From NCBI GenBank assembly GCA_026627155.1, contig JAPNUJ010000019.1:1-37474 (forward strand): a stretch of DNA of 37,474 nucleotides, given 5' to 3'. Under the pieces are notes generated by a model. It was not told the DNA's origin, made no database searches, and was given only the letters and a program-made list of their open reading frames with translations. Within the stretch, counting starts at the first letter, position 1, and every line of letters begins with the position of its first letter. Positions 18,267-26,866 of this stretch are shown in pieces. This stretch comes from Bacillota bacterium (GTDB taxonomy: Bacteria > Bacillota > Bacilli > Alicyclobacillales > SLC66). Both the position numbers and the translations under genes were made by a program.

Positions 18267-19826
18267 TCAACTGGTCGCGACGCGCTCCTCAACGATCACC
18301 TGGGCGAGTTCGCGGGTGCGTTCCAAGGCCAAGAGATTGTCGGTGGCCCAGGTGATGAACAGTTCGGCGAAGACGGGGTCCCACTGCGTTGCGCGGCCCT
18401 CGGACAAGATGGAAAGGGCTTTGGCCACGGGCATGCCGCGTCGATAGGGTCGGTCGGAGGTCATGGCATCAAACGCGTCAGCGACGGCGATGATCCGCCC
18501 GAACAGGGGAGTGTCCTCGCCCTTGGTTCCGTCGGGGTATCCCTTACCGTCGTATCGTTCGTGATGGGATCGTACGCCGGGCAAGAGTGGAGCCATGGCG
18601 TCTTGCGGTTGCACCTGGCGCAGGATTGCCTCGCCGAGGGCGGGGTGTTTTTTCATCTGGTCAAACTCCGCGTCGGTCAGGCGACCGTCCTTCAACAGGA
18701 TGCTGTCGCTCACTCCGATCTTGCCGATGTCGTGCAGGAGTGCGCACTTGCGCAAGTTGGCGAGAGTCTCTGGTGGGAGCTTGGCACCGCGGCCGATTTG
18801 CAAAGCATACTGGGCGACCCGGACGGAGTGACCCGCAGTGTACGGGTCTCGCGCGTCGAGCGCGGCGGCAAGGGTGCTGAAGTAACTGTCGAGCAGCTGT
18901 GTGTTCTGAGCGTCGCGCCAGGCAAGACCCTGCGTCATATGATTAAACCCTGCCACGAGCCTCGAAAATTCGTCGCTATAGTAATCCGTTGCCCGAACCT
19001 GCAAGTTGCCTTCTTGCACGGTCCGCATCGCATCCTGTATCTGCGTGATGGGGTGCCGTACGGTCACCCAGAGCAACCAGGCGCCGAGCGCCGCGAAGCC
19101 GACGCCGATCACGAGGACGCCGAGTGCCCACTGCCAGTAGTGGCTGTCAGCCGAAATCTGCGTGATCCACTCCTCTGTAGCCAGGGAGAACAACAGAAGC
19201 GGCAATATCCCAATAAAAAGGGCACTGAGTAGGAATTTCGTGCGAATCGACACGAGAACTTGACCCTCTAGGGAGATCTCCGTGTTCAGGGAGGTGACGG
19301 ACAGGGTTTGCAAGGCCTTGATGACGGGTTGAACCGCTGTCGTGGCCAAAAAGTACTCCACCATGCAGTGCATGCACGCCACCAGAACCCCTGCGAGCGA
19401 CGCCGTGAAGATCAGGGAGTACGGAAGGTGCAACCACCCTTCATGGATCTCGATGGCCGTGAAAATGATCTCCGGGATCGCCAGGCCCATGAGATGCGGA
19501 CCGAGGATTCGTCGGACAGTCAGGAGAGGAAACCGGTGCGCGCGCAGGTACGCGCTCTCGACAGCTGAGAGGTCCACGGCTTGTCCCGACAGGACCCGGT
19601 GAATGGGACGCAGGTGTCGCCAGAACGCGATCGATTCCACACTGAACATGATCATCACAGAGACGATCAGCGTGCCAAGGAGGATGATGCTGCCGGAAGG
19701 CGAGAGGTGTAGCGTGGAAAACACGAGGGCACCGCCAACGCCGAGAACAGCGATCAGGGACCCGACAATGTAGTTGCGCAACAGCCTTTGCAAAAACCAA
19801 CGATATAGACTCTTTGTTTCCTGCAT
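18267..19826 (-). CDS. Membrane HD-GYP phosphodiesterase with HAMP domain
   Basis: HD-GYP domains degrade cyclic di-GMP (known family activity). The product is 519 residues. The N-terminal 255 residues hold about six hydrophobic segments, with no classic periplasmic sensor. A HAMP domain lies at about 251-305 (RHPITQIQDAMRTVQEGNL). The HD-GYP domain follows, with YTAGHSVRVAQYA, HDIGKIG at 365-371 and HHERYDGKGYPDG at 421-433, so the metal ligands and the GYP motif are all present. The ribosome site is AAAGGGG upstream of the ATG. It converges with the thioesterase gene 34 bp away. Membrane input probably tunes c-di-GMP hydrolysis (inference). Confidence 0.92.
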   Translation of the reverse strand: MQETKSLYRWFLQRLLRNYIVGSLIAVLGVGGALVFSTLHLSPSGSIILLGTLIVSVMIMFSVESIAFWRHLRPIHRVLSGQAVDLSAVESAYLRAHRFPLLTVRRILGPHLMGLAIPEIIFTAIEIHEGWLHLPYSLIFTASLAGVLVACMHCMVEYFLATTAVQPVIKALQTLSVTSLNTEISLEGQVLVSIRTKFLLSALFIGILPLLLFSLATEEWITQISADSHYWQWALGVLVIGVGFAALGAWLLWVTVRHPITQIQDAMRTVQEGNLQVRATDYYSDEFSRLVAGFNHMTQGLAWRDAQNTQLLDSYFSTLAAALDARDPYTAGHSVRVAQYALQIGRGAKLPPETLANLRKCALLHDIGKIGVSDSILLKDGRLTDAEFDQMKKHPALGEAILRQVQPQDAMAPLLPGVRSHHERYDGKGYPDGTKGEDTPLFGRIIAVADAFDAMTSDRPYRRGMPVAKALSILSEGRATQWDPVFAELFITWATDNLLALERTRELAQVIVEERVATS

Positions 19827-19872
19827 ATGGGTGTGCCCCTTTTATAGGAAAACTCAAGGATTATATGTTTTC

Positions 19873-19881
19873 ATTCTAGCA
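19873..19881 (-). promoter_or_regulatory. Extended -10 promoter for the HD-GYP gene
   Basis: On the minus strand TGCTAGAAT fits an extended -10 element about 50 bp before the start. A second hexamer TATAAT (complement of 19860-19865) lies closer and may be an alternative. Confidence 0.45.
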
Positions 19882-19950
19882 TAGGTGCGGGAGAATGCCA
19901 GTGTGTGGGGTGCGGGTGCACTGATTTTATGCGCTCTTCTGGCAGCAAGG

Positions 19951-19956
19951 TATAAT
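19951..19956 (+). promoter_or_regulatory. -10 element for the pterin dehydratase gene
   Basis: A perfect TATAAT lies 30 bp before the GTG start at 19987, giving a very short leader. The -35 region is not convincing. Confidence 0.5.
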
Positions 19957-19986
19957 GAACCCAGGCAGGATCGAGGAGGCTTTGAC

Positions 19987-20295
19987 GTGACTCAAGTCGT
20001 GAAGTTGAACGAGGAAAGTTTGTCTCTTGCACTGGAAACGTTGCCCATGTGGAAGCGGGAAGAGCAGTGGATCGTGCGTCGGTTTCGGTTCGCTTCGTTT
20101 ATGGATGCGATTGCCTTTGTCAACCACATTGCGGAGCAAGCGGAGGCGTTCGTCCACCATCCGCTGATTTCGATCGACTACAAACACGTGACGTTGCGTT
20201 TGACGACCTGGCACGCATCGGGCCTTACGGAGTTGGATATTCAGTCCGCCCGAGCAGCGGATGCGCACTATGAAGCGTTTGCCGAGCGGGCATGA
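19987..20295 (+). CDS. Pterin-4a-carbinolamine dehydratase
   Basis: The product is 102 residues, the full length of this small family. The signature HHP (57-59), the strand ISIDYKHVTLRLTTW and H76 followed by GLTELD are present, matching the active-site histidines of PCD/DCoH proteins. The enzyme dehydrates 4a-hydroxytetrahydrobiopterin to recycle the pterin cofactor. GTG at 19987 is chosen because GAGGAGG lies seven bases upstream; the open frame back to 19885 spans the promoter. No phenylalanine hydroxylase gene is nearby; the family also occurs where the pterin is used in molybdopterin-linked roles, so the partner is unclear. The response regulator gene starts 55 bp downstream. Confidence 0.9.
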   Translation: MTQVVKLNEESLSLALETLPMWKREEQWIVRRFRFASFMDAIAFVNHIAEQAEAFVHHPLISIDYKHVTLRLTTWHASGLTELDIQSARAADAHYEAFAERA

Positions 20296-20350
20296 TGAAT
20301 CGCACTCACACCCTCACGCCGACCGTCTGCAAAAGGGGAGGTGAACGCCT

Positions 20351-21043
20351 TTGCGCATGTTGATCGTCGACGACGAAGTCAAGTTACTTCGGGCACTCGA
20401 GCAGACGTTCGGAGAACTCCACTATGCGGTCGACACCGCCAAAGACGGAGAGCGAGGGCTGGAACTCGCCCAGGCGGGTGGCTATGACGTCTTGGTGATC
20501 GACGTGATGTTGCCCCGTATGACAGGGTATCAGATTGTCGAGTCCTTGCGGACATCCGGTGATTCCACCCCAATTCTCTTGCTGACTGCCAAAGATGCAG
20601 TGGACGATAGGGTGCAAGGGCTAGACTCGGGCGCCGATGACTATCTTGTAAAACCCTTTGCGATGAAGGAACTCACGGCGCGCGTGCGAGCACTGACTCG
20701 GCGCACCGGCGATGTGATGGGGACAAAGACGCAGGTTGTCGGGCCGTTTGAACTGGATCTGGTGAGTCGCACAGTGACTCATCATGGCGCATTGCTGGCG
20801 CTCACAGCGAAGGAGTTTCAACTGTTCGAGATGTTTCTCCGAAATCCGGGACAGGTTCTGCCCAAAGAGCTCATTCTCGATCGAATCTGGGGTTTTGAGG
20901 GACCCGAAGACACGAACGCGGTCGAGATCTATGTTCACTTCTTGCGCAAGAAGATCGATGCCCGCCGCACCGCGGGCGAGCGGACCGAGCGGGCATCGTA
21001 CATTGAAACGGTGCGCGGCGTTGGCTACGTGTTGCGCGTCTGA
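20351..21043 (+). CDS. OmpR-family response regulator
   Basis: The product is 230 residues. The receiver domain (1-118) has the acidic pair in IVDDE (5-9), the phosphoacceptor D51 in VIDVMLPRM and the lysine in YLVKPF. The C-terminal winged-helix DNA-binding domain covers about 130-228 (LTAKEFQLFEMFLRNPGQVLP and YIETVRGVGYVLRV). TTG at 20351 is used as start: GGGGAGGTGA is about seven bases upstream, whereas the ATG at 20357 is too far away. The partner kinase gene follows with a 14-bp gap. Targets cannot be read from the sequence. Confidence 0.95.
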   Translation: MRMLIVDDEVKLLRALEQTFGELHYAVDTAKDGERGLELAQAGGYDVLVIDVMLPRMTGYQIVESLRTSGDSTPILLLTAKDAVDDRVQGLDSGADDYLVKPFAMKELTARVRALTRRTGDVMGTKTQVVGPFELDLVSRTVTHHGALLALTAKEFQLFEMFLRNPGQVLPKELILDRIWGFEGPEDTNAVEIYVHFLRKKIDARRTAGERTERASYIETVRGVGYVLRV

Positions 21044-21057
21044 AGGTGGGGGCAACG

Positions 21058-22464
21058 ATGAGTGTCAAAAGCCGCGAGCGCGGCATGTTCTCGCTGGCCC
21101 GGCGCCAGTTGACGCTACTGTTGGTAGCGATCGTCGTCATGTTGTACGTTGCCACGGCGGTGGCCGTCTATGAGTGGATGAATCAGTTGACCATGTCGGA
21201 GGTCGACACGTTGCTGACCGTAAACGCTCGATCTGTGGAACGACGGGCGATCCTGTTTATGGCCACGACCGAATTGTCTGGAGTCACACCGCCAGCTTTT
21301 GCGCAGTCGGCCCTGTTGCAGAATCCCTATCTCGTCATCCGGGATGCGAAGGGCCAGACGATCTATCAGTCGCAGACCGGACTCGCGACTCTCTTGGCAC
21401 CGCTCTTGTTCGCGCCACCGCTCCAGGTGACACAGAACCAGTCCGCGACACAAGCGGAGATTCTGGCGCGCGTGTTTCACACGGTGTACTGGTCAGCCGC
21501 GCACCAGCCTCTGCGCGTGATGACCGTTCCTGTATTGTTGCCGCAAGTGGGAGCGACGGGATTTATTCAGGTCGGGATGTCGATGCAGGAGCAAGCCGAT
21601 GAACTCGCCCGGTTGCGACAGGTTCTCGGTACTGTGGGAGCCCTCGGGGCGGCGCTGGCGCTCCTGCTCGGTTTCTTCGCATCGGATCGGGCACTGCAAC
21701 CCATTGCCCGATCGTGGAAACGACAGCAAGAGTTCGTTGCGGACGCCTCCCACGAACTGCGGACGCCGCTGGCGGTGATCCAGTCAAACCTGGACGTGGT
21801 GCTGAGCCACGCCGATGGGACTGTACTGGACAACCTTGAGTGGCTCAGCAACGCCAAAGGGGAGTCGCGGCGGTTGGTCAAGCTGACCGAGCAACTGTTG
21901 ACCCTCGCACGAACGGATTCATCAGCGGCGCAGATCGAGCGCGGACCGACGGACCTGAGGGCGCTTGTCCTGCGCGCTGTAGAGTCGCTGGCCCCGCTTG
22001 CCGAGGTCAAAGGGGTTGCGTTACGTCACGAGTTTGAGCCGGACAACCCGGATGCGTACGCCTTGCACGCCGATCGCGAGCGACTCTATCAGTTGCTGGT
22101 GATTCTCATTGACAATGCCATCAAATACACGGATATCGGTTCTATCGTCATCCGTCTGTCGCGAGCCCGTGCGGCCATTCGCATTCAGGTAGAGGACACA
22201 GGCATCGGCATTGCCAAGGAGGACCTGCCGCATGTGTTTGAGCGTTTTTTCCGCGGCGACAAGTCACGTGAGAGGGTGCAAGGAGGCACGGGGCTCGGCC
22301 TGGCTATCGCGGAATGGATCGCGACCGCGCATGGCGGCCGCGTGGCCGTGAGCAGCACCTTGGGACAGGGGGCCGTGTTCACCATCACGTTACCGGCGGT
22401 TTCGACACCGCCGCCGCCGCCCCAGGGTGACCCGGGACCTGTTGGCACGAGTGAAAAGCCGTAG
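21058..22464 (+). CDS. Two-component sensor histidine kinase
   Basis: The product is 468 residues. Two membrane helices (about 17-38 and 188-208) bracket an extracellular domain of about 150 residues. The HisKA domain carries H232 in FVADASHELRTPLAV. The ATPase domain has the N box (LLVILIDNAIKYTD), G1 (VEDTGIGIA), F box (FERFFRGDKSR) and G2 (GGTGLGLAI). No clear HAMP motif is seen, although the segment after the second helix is HAMP-length. The ATG at 21058 has AAGGTGGGGG upstream; GTG at 21046 lies inside that purine run. It is paired with the preceding regulator gene, and the protein ends in a Pro-rich tail (STPPPPPQGDPGP). Confidence 0.94.
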   Translation: MSVKSRERGMFSLARRQLTLLLVAIVVMLYVATAVAVYEWMNQLTMSEVDTLLTVNARSVERRAILFMATTELSGVTPPAFAQSALLQNPYLVIRDAKGQTIYQSQTGLATLLAPLLFAPPLQVTQNQSATQAEILARVFHTVYWSAAHQPLRVMTVPVLLPQVGATGFIQVGMSMQEQADELARLRQVLGTVGALGAALALLLGFFASDRALQPIARSWKRQQEFVADASHELRTPLAVIQSNLDVVLSHADGTVLDNLEWLSNAKGESRRLVKLTEQLLTLARTDSSAAQIERGPTDLRALVLRAVESLAPLAEVKGVALRHEFEPDNPDAYALHADRERLYQLLVILIDNAIKYTDIGSIVIRLSRARAAIRIQVEDTGIGIAKEDLPHVFERFFRGDKSRERVQGGTGLGLAIAEWIATAHGGRVAVSSTLGQGAVFTITLPAVSTPPPPPQGDPGPVGTSEKP

Positions 22465-22528
22465 ACAACAGGGAGTCGTCTGGGCGAGCTGGGGTTCGAC
22501 GCGTACGGCTGGATCTTTCGAAATCCGG

Positions 22529-22534
22529 TATACT
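22529..22534 (+). promoter_or_regulatory. -10 element for the gamma-glutamyltransferase-like gene
   Basis: TATACT lies 33 bp before the ATG at 22567, in the 102-bp gap after the kinase gene. No clear -35 is visible. Confidence 0.4.
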
Positions 22535-22566
22535 GGGTCAGAGAATCATTTTGCGGAGGTGTCACG

Positions 22567-24174
22567 ATGGCTTTTGATCCGTTGTCTTACCCATTCGCCT
22601 CGCGTCGCAACGTCGTCTATGCCGCGCGTGGGATGGTCGCCACCTCGCAACCCCTTGCCGCCCAGGCCGGGCTCGACATCTTGCGCCGCGGGGGCAACGC
22701 AATTGATGCTGCCATTGCTACAGCGGCTTGTCTGACCGTCGTGGAACCGACGTCCAATGGGATTGGCAGTGATGCCTTTGCCATCGTTCATAGTGGGGGT
22801 CGCATCTACGGACTCAACGCCAGCGGGCCTGCTCCCCGTACCCTTACGCGTGAGGCCGTTCTGGCTGCGGGCCATGAGACGATGCCGAGATTTGGCGTAT
22901 TGCCGGTGACCGTTCCGGGCACTCCGGCTGCTTGGGCCGCGTTGGCCCGACGATTCGGCACACTGGGTCTGCAGGAAACGCTGGCCCCGGCCATCGCGTA
23001 TGCGCAAGATGGCTATCCGCTGTCGCCGACCCTGGGACACTACTGGGGACTGGCGGCACGCAACTACAAACAGGCGCTACAAGGCGACGCTCACGCTGCG
23101 TTTTTTGCCACATTTTTTCCGGAAGGCCGTGCGCCAGCGATTGGTGAGCTGTGGCGGTCTTCCGGTCATGCCCGTACGCTGCGCGAGATTGCAGAGAGTG
23201 ATGCACGGGCATTTTATGAGGGCGACCTGGCCGAAAAAATGGATCGATTTATGCGGGCGCACGGCGGGCATCTCACGCGGGAAGACCTTGCGGCGTTTGA
23301 ACCGCAATGGGTTGAGCCGATGTCCGTGTCGTATCGCGGACATGAGATATGGGAGTTGCCGCCAAACGGGCAGGGATTGGTGGCCCTTCAGGCGCTCCAG
23401 ATCCTGAACCAGTTGCCAGACGTCTTTAGTGCAGGTGAGCGCTTGACTCACCTGCAGATCGAGGCGATCAAACTCGCGTTTGCCGACGGCTTCGCGCACA
23501 TCACCGATCCCTTGCACATGCGCGTGCAACCAGAGCAGTTGCTTTCGGCAATGTACGCCAAAGAGCGCGCGGGGCTCATCACGGCGATGGCAGGAGAACC
23601 GTTGCCCGGACTGCCACCGCAAGGGGGTACCGTCTATCTTGCAACGGCGGACGATCAAGGGAATATGGTGTCATTTATTCAGAGCAACTATATGGGATTC
23701 GGCGCGGGCATCTGCATCCCGGACACTGGGATCAGCTTGCAAAATCGGGGGCACACATTTTCCCTCGACCCGACCCATGTCAACGCCCTGGAACCAGGGA
23801 AGCGCACCTATCATACGATCATCCCGGCATTTCTCACGCGCCAGGGTCAGCCTGTGGGGCCGTTTGGGGTGATGGGAGGCTACATGCAGCCGCAGGGCCA
23901 TCTGCAAGTGGTCATGAATTTGCTGGACCTCGGCATGAATCCTCAAGCCGCTCTCGACGCGCCGAGATGGCAGTGGCTGCAGGGCAAGAAGGTGGAGGTT
24001 GAGCACCATATGCCGGCCCACATCGCGCAGGCCCTTGCGCGCAGGGGACATGCTATCTCCGTCGCCCTCGATGGCGGCGGGTTTGGTCGGGGGCAGATGA
24101 TCCTGCGCGATGCCGCGGGGGTCCTGGCCGGCGGAACGGAGCCGCGCACAGACGGGGCGATTGCCGCCTGGTAG
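22567..24174 (+). CDS. Gamma-glutamyltransferase family protein, cytoplasmic YwrD-like
   Basis: The product is 535 residues of the Ntn-hydrolase GGT family. The precursor should cleave itself before T355 (PQGGTVYLATADDQGNMVSF), leaving that threonine as nucleophile of the small subunit. Other family segments are GLDILRRGGNAIDAAIA (35-51), PTSNGIGSDAF, VPGTPAAW and GGYMQPQGH. The usual GGGG stretch before the processing region is altered (NGIGSD), and no signal peptide is present, as in YwrD-type proteins rather than secreted GGT. The substrate may be glutathione-like or another gamma-glutamyl compound (inference). GGAGGTG lies upstream of the ATG. It converges with the truncated gene at 24222. 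Confidence 0.9.
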   Translation: MAFDPLSYPFASRRNVVYAARGMVATSQPLAAQAGLDILRRGGNAIDAAIATAACLTVVEPTSNGIGSDAFAIVHSGGRIYGLNASGPAPRTLTREAVLAAGHETMPRFGVLPVTVPGTPAAWAALARRFGTLGLQETLAPAIAYAQDGYPLSPTLGHYWGLAARNYKQALQGDAHAAFFATFFPEGRAPAIGELWRSSGHARTLREIAESDARAFYEGDLAEKMDRFMRAHGGHLTREDLAAFEPQWVEPMSVSYRGHEIWELPPNGQGLVALQALQILNQLPDVFSAGERLTHLQIEAIKLAFADGFAHITDPLHMRVQPEQLLSAMYAKERAGLITAMAGEPLPGLPPQGGTVYLATADDQGNMVSFIQSNYMGFGAGICIPDTGISLQNRGHTFSLDPTHVNALEPGKRTYHTIIPAFLTRQGQPVGPFGVMGGYMQPQGHLQVVMNLLDLGMNPQAALDAPRWQWLQGKKVEVEHHMPAHIAQALARRGHAISVALDGGGFGRGQMILRDAAGVLAGGTEPRTDGAIAAW

Positions 24175-24221
24175 CCGCCCGCCCATCTGTGGGGTGGGAC
24201 GGGCTGGGCTGGCGATGGGTT

Positions 24222-24785
24222 GGCCACGAAGCTTGGCAACCGTGCGGCGTAAAGCAGGATGTCATCCGCAGTCTCCGGGCCGATGCCTTTGATCGACAGG
24301 AGTTCTGCGCGTAGCGTAGGCAGAGGTTGCGCCAGGAGTCGCGCGAGTTGCCTGTCGTGTCGGGATTGGATGTGGTGCGCGAAATGCAGGAGCCGATCGC
24401 GCTTGCTTTTGTAGAACCGGGTACTTCGAATACAGGCTGCGATGAGTTCCGGATCGGCGCACCGCAGCGCCTTGAAGTCGAGCAGGTGGTGGGATCGAAG
24501 CGCCGTGATGGCAGTGACCACGTGGCTCCACGCCACATTTTGCACGAGAATGGCGCCGATGATCATCTCGGAGTCGGTTTCGGCGGGCCACCATCGTAAA
24601 TCCCCAAGCGCCGATTCGAGGGTGTGATGCAGGCCGAGGAGTTGGGCCGAGACATGCTCGGACGGCCCTAGCGCCTTGGGGCAGAGCCCGGGAGATGTGT
24701 CAAGGCGCGATGCGGCGACCTGAGCGTTGTGCAGGCAGTTTCGTCGCATGGATAGAGTGTGACACAGATGACGCGCGCACGGCAA
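24222..24785 (-). pseudogene. Truncated HhH-GPD base-excision glycosylase (endonuclease III-related)
   Basis: About 188 residues match an endonuclease III-related glycosylase: WWPAETDSEMIIGAILVQNVAWSHV (66-90) and the helix-hairpin-helix LLSIKGIGPETADDILLYA (162-180). The family normally continues with a strand and the catalytic aspartate (FVVDAYTRR-like). Here, directly after LPSFVA, the sequence turns into Pro/Arg-rich residues and the frame runs on, antisense within the ggt gene, to 23943. The catalytic aspartate and C-terminal helices are therefore missing. The start is weak (TTG at 24785 or ATG at 24749, no clear ribosome site). I read it as a 3'-truncated remnant beside ggt; a functional short protein is less likely. 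Confidence 0.7.
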
Positions 24786-24814
24786 CTCTGCGTTGTGTCA
24801 CCGAAATCACAACG
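24759..24814. repeat. Overlapping inverted repeats upstream of two divergent genes
   Basis: GTGACACA (24759-24766) pairs with TGTGTCAC (24794-24801), and CGTTGTG (24791-24797) with CACAACG (24808-24814). The two dyads share bases, so only one can form at a time. They lie between the glycosylase remnant and the flavin reductase gene, where an operator could sit. No regulator is adjacent. Confidence 0.45.
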
Positions 24815-24869
24815 CGGTGAGTCGTCGGCGAAGTGAATGCATGCCAATCAAGTCAGGGAGGGATGTCAC

Positions 24870-25481
24870 GTGCAGTTTGACCCGTCGGCAATGCCTTGGC
24901 AAGAAGGGTATCAGTTGATGACGGGCGCGATCGTACCGCGGCCGATTGCCTTTGTTTCGACAATGTCGGAGAGCGGGGTGCTCAATCTTGCGGCATTTAG
25001 TTTCTTTACGGCTGCGTCGGCCAACCCCCTCGCAGTGGCGTTTACTCCGATGCGCCGCCAGGACGGAACTCGCAAAGATACGTATATGAACATCATGGCC
25101 ACGAGGCAGTTTGTGGTCAACGTCGTCACCGACGCGATCGTTGCGCCGATGAATGAAACCAGTCCCGAATTTGCGCCGGATGTGGATGAATTCGCGGTCA
25201 GCGGGTTGACCCCCTCTCCATCTGTTCGCGTCAAGCCTCCCCTTGTGAAAGAGAGTCCGATTTCCCTGGAGTGTGAGTTGCTACAAAGTGTCGATATTGG
25301 CGAGGGGCCTGGGAGTGCTTCTTTGGTCGTGGGAAAAGTCGTCTATATCCACGTTCGCGATGACTTGCTCGATGGGCTACGGATCGATACGGCGTCGCTG
25401 CGTCCCGTCGCGCGCTTGGCTGGTCACCTGTACACGAAGGTCGACGCCGACACCATTTTTGAATTGGTCCGCAAGCGCTGA
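24870..25481 (+). CDS. Flavin reductase-like FMN-binding split-barrel protein
   Basis: The product is 203 residues of the flavin_reduct family (DIM6/NTAB type), which binds FMN and often supplies reduced flavin or acts as an oxidoreductase. Visible are GAIVPRPIAFVSTMSESGVLNLAAFSFF (19-46), NPLAVAFTP, RKDTYMNIMATRQFVVNVV, and the C-terminal GHLYTKV. This pattern is typical of the conserved group that is not linked to a known monooxygenase. GTG at 24870 is chosen because CAGGGAGGG is seven bases upstream; the frame from 24837 gives an odd N-terminus. A 6-bp dyad (25490-25495 / 25506-25511) follows the stop but has no T-run. The rest of the gap to 25779 shows nothing I can support. Confidence 0.87.
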   Translation: MQFDPSAMPWQEGYQLMTGAIVPRPIAFVSTMSESGVLNLAAFSFFTAASANPLAVAFTPMRRQDGTRKDTYMNIMATRQFVVNVVTDAIVAPMNETSPEFAPDVDEFAVSGLTPSPSVRVKPPLVKESPISLECELLQSVDIGEGPGSASLVVGKVVYIHVRDDLLDGLRIDTASLRPVARLAGHLYTKVDADTIFELVRKR

Positions 25482-25779
25482 GAGCAGCCGTCCGCTGATC
25501 ATCGGGCGGACCAGGCTCGATCGTCGGTGTCGCATCGCACCATGCCGCCGGAGGACACGGGGACCGGACTTTTGGTGTTACTGGTGCGCGGACGTTCAAA
25601 TAGGTGGAGTGTGGAGTGTGGGTCGGCGATTCAGGCCATAGAATGGCGCCGTCGGGTGACCGCTGATGCAAGGCTTGCGACAGTGGTCTGCTTGCCCCGA
25701 TGTGTAGAGTCGCCTGTCGTTTGTGATTTCGCTCAACGCGGGCCTGAAAAGTGCGTGTGCCGGTCCCCTGTGGCTCTTT

Positions 25780-26766
25780 TTAGCCGCCGCCAACCACCCT
25801 GCCGCCAACCACCCTGCCACCAACCACCCTGCCACCAACCACCCCGCCGCCACCAACCGCGACCGCCCCGCTGTCCCGTGATCCCCGGCCAGCGCGAGAC
25901 GCACAGTCGGTGCTGCAAAACCCGCGATGGACGACCTCGCAGCTTTCACAGCACAAGTACTGAAGGTGACAAGGATCGTATGCGCAGTTGCGATGTCGGT
26001 CGCATGGCGCTGCGCAGTGGTGGCATCGACCTACAATTTGCGAGTCTGCAGGGTTTACCGTGACGGCCATGCGCTGATCGAATACGTAGCATTTGCCTAC
26101 GAATCCTTCGCCTTGCGTCGAGGGGTCCTGTGCATAGCGAATGATGCCGCCGTCAAGTTGAGCGACGTTCTCGTAACCCTTTTCGATTAAAAACGAGGTC
26201 AGTTTCTCGCAACGGATGCCACCGGTGCAATACGTGAGAATCCTTGCAGACCGATCATCCGGTAAATGGCTGTCCAGCCACTCTGGGAATTCCCGAAAAT
26301 AGCGCACATCTGGACGCAACGCGCCCGCAAAGTGACCGAGGTCAAATTCATAGTCGTTGCGTCCGTCGATGATGAGGGCGTCACCCTGGCGAAGCTCCTG
26401 CAGAAAGTCTTTGGGGGAAAGATGCTCCCCTGTTGTCTGAGCGGGATTCAGGGGAACGGGTGAGCGCATCACGACGATTTCCTCTTTGACCCGGACAGAC
26501 AGCCGTCTGAATTTGTGGGCTGTGCTTGTCTCCAGTTTGAATGGCATCGTCGCGAAACGCCGATCTGTATACATGGCCGCCCGGTATTGAGCGATGGCAT
26601 CGGTGGTTCCCGACAGGGTGCCGTTGATTCCTTCCGATGCAATGATAATTCGACCCAGCAACCCGAGCGACTGGCAGAGGGTTCGTTGCGATGCCGCGAG
26701 GGCTTCCGGATCTTCCACATCGACAAACTGGTAGTACAGCGCGACTTCAAAATGGGTTTGCGGCAT
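25780..26766 (-). CDS. trhO: tRNA uridine(34) hydroxylase with repeat-encoded C-terminal tail
   Basis: TrhO hydroxylates uridine at the wobble position of tRNAs, the first step to 5-methoxyuridine derivatives. The product is 328 residues. An acylphosphatase-like N-domain (5-100, RIIIASEGINGTLSGT) is followed by the rhodanese domain with the active loop CTGGIRCEK at 180-188. A cysteine-rich C-terminal segment (about 226-289, at least nine Cys) follows. After RAGRGSRDSG the protein ends in a Gly/Val-rich tail (about 304-328) built of GGRVV repeats and encoded by a tandem repeat. The ATG at 26766 has CAGGAG upstream. Confidence 0.92.
   Translation of the reverse strand: MPQTHFEVALYYQFVDVEDPEALAASQRTLCQSLGLLGRIIIASEGINGTLSGTTDAIAQYRAAMYTDRRFATMPFKLETSTAHKFRRLSVRVKEEIVVMRSPVPLNPAQTTGEHLSPKDFLQELRQGDALIIDGRNDYEFDLGHFAGALRPDVRYFREFPEWLDSHLPDDRSARILTYCTGGIRCEKLTSFLIEKGYENVAQLDGGIIRYAQDPSTQGEGFVGKCYVFDQRMAVTVNPADSQIVGRCHHCAAPCDRHRNCAYDPCHLQYLCCESCEVVHRGFCSTDCASRAGRGSRDSGAVAVGGGGVVGGRVVGGRVVGGRVVGGG
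25787..25846. repeat. 15-bp tandem repeat, four units, inside the 3' end of trhO
   Basis: Four units of the form CCRCCAACCACCCYG occupy 25787-25846 (units start at 25787, 25802, 25817 and 25832; the first two are identical). A degenerate fifth may follow. The period is a multiple of three, so on the minus strand each unit adds five residues (GGRVV) to TrhO without breaking the frame. Confidence 0.9.
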
Positions 26767-26813
26767 GAGGTATCTCCTGTGTCCTGTTTTGCGTCCTGTT
26801 CTGTGTGCTTTCT

Positions 26814-26822
26814 ATCATACCA
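26814..26822 (-). promoter_or_regulatory. Extended -10 promoter for trhO
   Basis: On the minus strand TGGTATGAT fits an extended -10 element, 47 bp before the ATG. The leader carries a short repeated motif (CAGGAC, twice) before the ribosome site. Confidence 0.5.
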
Positions 26823-26866
26823 GAACGGGAAGCCAGTGCTCCACAGGCCATGGTCCCATCCGTGCG

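Noticed and set aside
18237-19232. 331-codon plus-strand frame opposite the HD-GYP gene
   Set aside because: Antisense shadow of a gene with intact HD and GYP motifs; composition is that of a reversed GC-rich gene.
25787-25846. CRISPR-like array
   Set aside because: The 15-bp units abut without spacers and are in frame within trhO; it is a simple tandem repeat.
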